Source of the DNA: Ruegeria denitrificans
Lineage (GTDB): Bacteria; Pseudomonadota; Alphaproteobacteria; Rhodobacterales; Rhodobacteraceae
Assembly (NCBI RefSeq): GCF_001458295.1
Contig: NZ_CYUD01000002.1
Location: 248,001 to 312,000, forward strand
Reading direction: 5' to 3'
Length of the DNA: 64,000 nucleotides
The position numbers were made by a program, and so were the translations under genes. Below the pieces are notes generated by a model that worked only from the letters and a program-made list of their open reading frames with translations, was not told the origin of the DNA and did not search any database. Below, one piece after another: positions 62,001-64,000 of the stretch (position 1 is the stretch's first letter; every line of letters begins with the position of its first letter).

Positions 62001-63824
62001 TCAGGCGGCCTGAGCGTCCGATTGCTGACGGTTCCACAGCTGGGCATAACGACCTTCGCGCTGCAGCAACTCGTCATGGGTGCCCTGTTCCAGTATCTCG
62101 CCTTGCTCCAGCACCACGATACGGTCGGCCTCAGCGATGGTACTGAGGCGATGCGCGATGGTCAGAACGGTGCGCCCCTCCCCGGCCCGGGCCAGCGCAT
62201 CCTTGATGTCCTGTTCGGTGTCAGTGTCCAAGGCCGAGGTCGCCTCGTCCAACAGCAGGATCGGCGGGTTCTTCAACAGCGTGCGCGCAATACCGACGCG
62301 CTGTTTTTCGCCACCAGACAGTTTCAGTCCACGCTCACCTACCTTGGTGTCATACCCTTCGGGCAGCGTGATGATGAATTCGTGAATCTGAGCCGCTTTG
62401 GCTGCGGCCTCAACCTCTTCCTGCGTGGCACCGTCACGACCATAGGCGATGTTGTAGCGAATGGTGTCGTTGAACAGCACCGTATCCTGCGGCACCACGC
62501 CGATGGCGGCGTGCAAGCTGTTCAGGGTCACGTTACGCACATCCTGTCCGTCGATCTTCAGAGCCCCGCCAGTCACATCATAGAACCGGAACAGCAACCG
62601 TCCGATGGTGGATTTACCTGAACCGGTTGCCCCGACAATTGCCACGGTCTGACCCGCCGGAACGGTCAGTGAGACACCCTTGAGGATTTCGCGATCCGCA
62701 TCATAACCAAACCGCACATTGTCCAGTGTCACCTCGCCGCCGTTGATCGCGAGGTTCGGCGCGCCGGGCTTGTCGGTCACCTCGGTGGGTTGATCCAACA
62801 GATCGAACATCTGCCCCATATCGACCAGCGACTGGCGGATTTCTCGATATACCGTGCCCAGAAAGTTCAGCGGCACGGTAATCTGGATCATGTAGGCGTT
62901 GACCATGACAAAATCGCCTACGGTCAGGGTACCATTCTGCACACCGATGGCCGCCAGAACCATCACCCCGATCAGGCCGCAGGTGATCAGGAAGGATTGC
63001 CCGAAATTCAGAAAGGCCAGCGAATAGGCCGTCTTGAGCGCCGCGCCGGCATAGGCTTTCATTGACACATCATAACGCTCAGCTTCGCGCTGTTCGGCGT
63101 TGAAATATTTGACAGTTTCGAAATTCAGCAAGCTGTCAATGGCGCGTTGATTGGCCTCGGTATCCTGATCGTTCATCTCGCGCCGGAGCTTCACGCGCCA
63201 TTCGGTCACTGCGAAAGTGAACCAGATATATAGCGCGATGGTCACTGCGACGACGACCAGATACCACACATCAAACAGCCACATCAGAATGATCGCGACC
63301 AGCAGCAGTTCCAGAATCAGCGGCCCGATGGAAAACAGCAAGAACCGCAGCAGGAACTCCACGCCTTTCACGCCGCGCTCGATGATCCGGCTGAGGCCTC
63401 CGGTGCGACGCGTCACGTGATAGCGCATCGACAATTGATGGATATGCTGAAACGTTTCCAATGCCAGCGCCCGCAATGCCCGCTGCCCGACTGGCGCAAA
63501 AGATGCATCCCGCAACTGCTGAAAACCCACGGTCATCATCCGGGCAACGCCATAGGCCACGGTCAGACCCACAGCACCCAGTGCCAATGGCGGCACGCCC
63601 TCGCCCGCCAGACCGTCGACTGCACCTTTGTACAAAATCGGCGTGTAAACCGCGATCAGCTTGGCAATCACCAACATCCCCATGGCCAAAACGACGCGGC
63701 GTTTGACCCAGGGTTCATCCTCGGGCCAGAGGTAAGGGGATACCTTTCGGATCGTGCGCCAGCCCGAACGGCGCTCGTTCGTCTCTGGCATGTCGTTTGA
63801 TTGCATCGGGGCTGATCGTCTCAT
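62001..63824 (-). CDS. Atm1-type ABC exporter (membrane and ATPase domains fused)
   Basis: A 607-residue half-transporter of the Atm1/HMT1 family, related to mitochondrial Atm1 and bacterial NaAtm1, which export glutathione-linked or sulfur compounds. Six helices lie in residues 35-330, with the family stretch LDSLLNFETVKYFNAEQRE-like (AIDSLLNFETVKYFNAEQRE). The ATPase half has Walker A GATGSGKST, signature LSGGEKQRVGIART, Walker B ILLLDEATSALD and the switch His in AHRLSTI. ATG 63824 has TAGGT six bases upstream; GTG 63827 and later ATGs are possible. It likely supports heavy-metal tolerance or cytosolic Fe-S balance. Confidence 0.93.
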   Translation of the reverse strand: MRRSAPMQSNDMPETNERRSGWRTIRKVSPYLWPEDEPWVKRRVVLAMGMLVIAKLIAVYTPILYKGAVDGLAGEGVPPLALGAVGLTVAYGVARMMTVGFQQLRDASFAPVGQRALRALALETFQHIHQLSMRYHVTRRTGGLSRIIERGVKGVEFLLRFLLFSIGPLILELLLVAIILMWLFDVWYLVVVAVTIALYIWFTFAVTEWRVKLRREMNDQDTEANQRAIDSLLNFETVKYFNAEQREAERYDVSMKAYAGAALKTAYSLAFLNFGQSFLITCGLIGVMVLAAIGVQNGTLTVGDFVMVNAYMIQITVPLNFLGTVYREIRQSLVDMGQMFDLLDQPTEVTDKPGAPNLAINGGEVTLDNVRFGYDADREILKGVSLTVPAGQTVAIVGATGSGKSTIGRLLFRFYDVTGGALKIDGQDVRNVTLNSLHAAIGVVPQDTVLFNDTIRYNIAYGRDGATQEEVEAAAKAAQIHEFIITLPEGYDTKVGERGLKLSGGEKQRVGIARTLLKNPPILLLDEATSALDTDTEQDIKDALARAGEGRTVLTIAHRLSTIAEADRIVVLEQGEILEQGTHDELLQREGRYAQLWNRQQSDAQAA

Positions 63825-63885
63825 CACGTACCTAATCTGCGGTCAGAGATACCCCCCCGCCCCCGCAGGGGCCAGAGGCAAAAAC

Positions 63886-64000
63886 TTATTCGGGGATCGT
63901 GAAGATCTGCCCGGGATAGATCAAATCCGGATCGCGGATCGCAGTTCGATTGGCTTCGAACAGCTTTACATACAGGATACCGTCACCGAACCGCTCGCGG
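63886..64000 (-). CDS. LysM-domain protein, C-terminal end only
   Basis: The last 37 residues of a gene that begins beyond the window. The end reads [20 protein letters not shown] then QIFTIPE, the classic second half of a LysM peptidoglycan-binding motif, as found at the C-terminus of BON/LysM-type (YgaU/LysM) proteins. The stop is TAA at 63886-63888. It lies upstream of the ABC exporter on the same strand, 62 bases apart. Confidence 0.88.
   Translation of the reverse strand, partial: RERFGDGILYVKLFEANRTAIRDPDLIYPGQIFTIPE

Overview
The window is a stretch of core chromosome from an alphaproteobacterium of the Rhodobacterales (Roseobacter group; a Ruegeria-like organism is the best guess). 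The evidence is the gene content and order: the start of a gene transfer agent (GTA) cluster, a fab-mltG fatty-acid cluster, yajC-secDF followed by ccmABCDG, a DMSP lyase DddP with all its metal ligands, a LuxR/LuxI pair, an orphan fliG, and high-GC coding with tight overlaps. I see no tRNA, rRNA, insertion sequence, CRISPR array or obvious genomic island.

Layout. 1-1019: the first two GTA genes (small and large terminase), read leftwards, with their promoter region. 1.1-2.1 kb: a glyoxalase-like protein divergent from an HxlR-type regulator. 2.4-3.6 kb: DEAD-box helicase. 3.7-10.0 kb, minus strand: fabD, fabG and acpP, then a GNAT acetyltransferase and a HisA paralogue, then fabF and mltG. 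10.2-12.7 kb: a cytochrome b561-YceI fusion facing a separate YceI, and a small membrane protein. 13-14.8 kb: rpsF-rpsR-rplI and a lytic transglycosylase lipoprotein. 15.1-16.7 kb: luxR and luxI. 16.8-21.4 kb, minus strand: tig, a porin and nnr. 21.5-25.7 kb: glnB-glnA and three further genes. 25.7-29.9 kb: a DUF3445 protein divergent from dddP, a 63-residue membrane protein, a hydrolase-OsmC fusion and a proline-rich lipoprotein. 29.9-32.0 kb: secreted proteins, bioY and a DUF6314 protein. 32.1-36.5 kb: purB, two small secreted or TPR proteins, fliG and an acyltransferase-like protein. 36.5-40.1 kb: a DUF1223 protein divergent from acnA. 40.2-47.1 kb, minus strand: one long yajC-secD-secF-tauE-Mth938-ccmABCDG array. 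47.3-50.4 kb: an MscS-type channel and serS. 50.4-55.8 kb, minus strand: an HhH/histone-H1-like protein, a fatty acid desaturase, der, bamB and a YfgM-like protein. 56.0-61.0 kb: a two-gene RND efflux operon. 61.0-64.0 kb, minus strand: two secreted proteins, an Atm1-type ABC exporter and the C-terminus of a LysM protein.

Functional themes are envelope biogenesis (fatty acids, murein hydrolases, BamB, SecDF), cytochrome c maturation, nitrogen assimilation, quorum sensing and DMSP use. I found no plainly new multi-gene defence or mobile system. The most interesting unexplained signals lie in non-coding DNA: a hairpin that would bury the ribosome binding site of luxI, a long imperfect stem in the rpsF leader, a perfect 9+9 bp palindrome before acnA, an FNR-type box between ccmB and ccmC, and a palindrome in the GTA promoter. 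Among proteins, the HisA paralogue with Glu at the first catalytic Asp, the LpxL-like protein lacking its catalytic acid, the diverged FliG and the H1-like protein merit attention.
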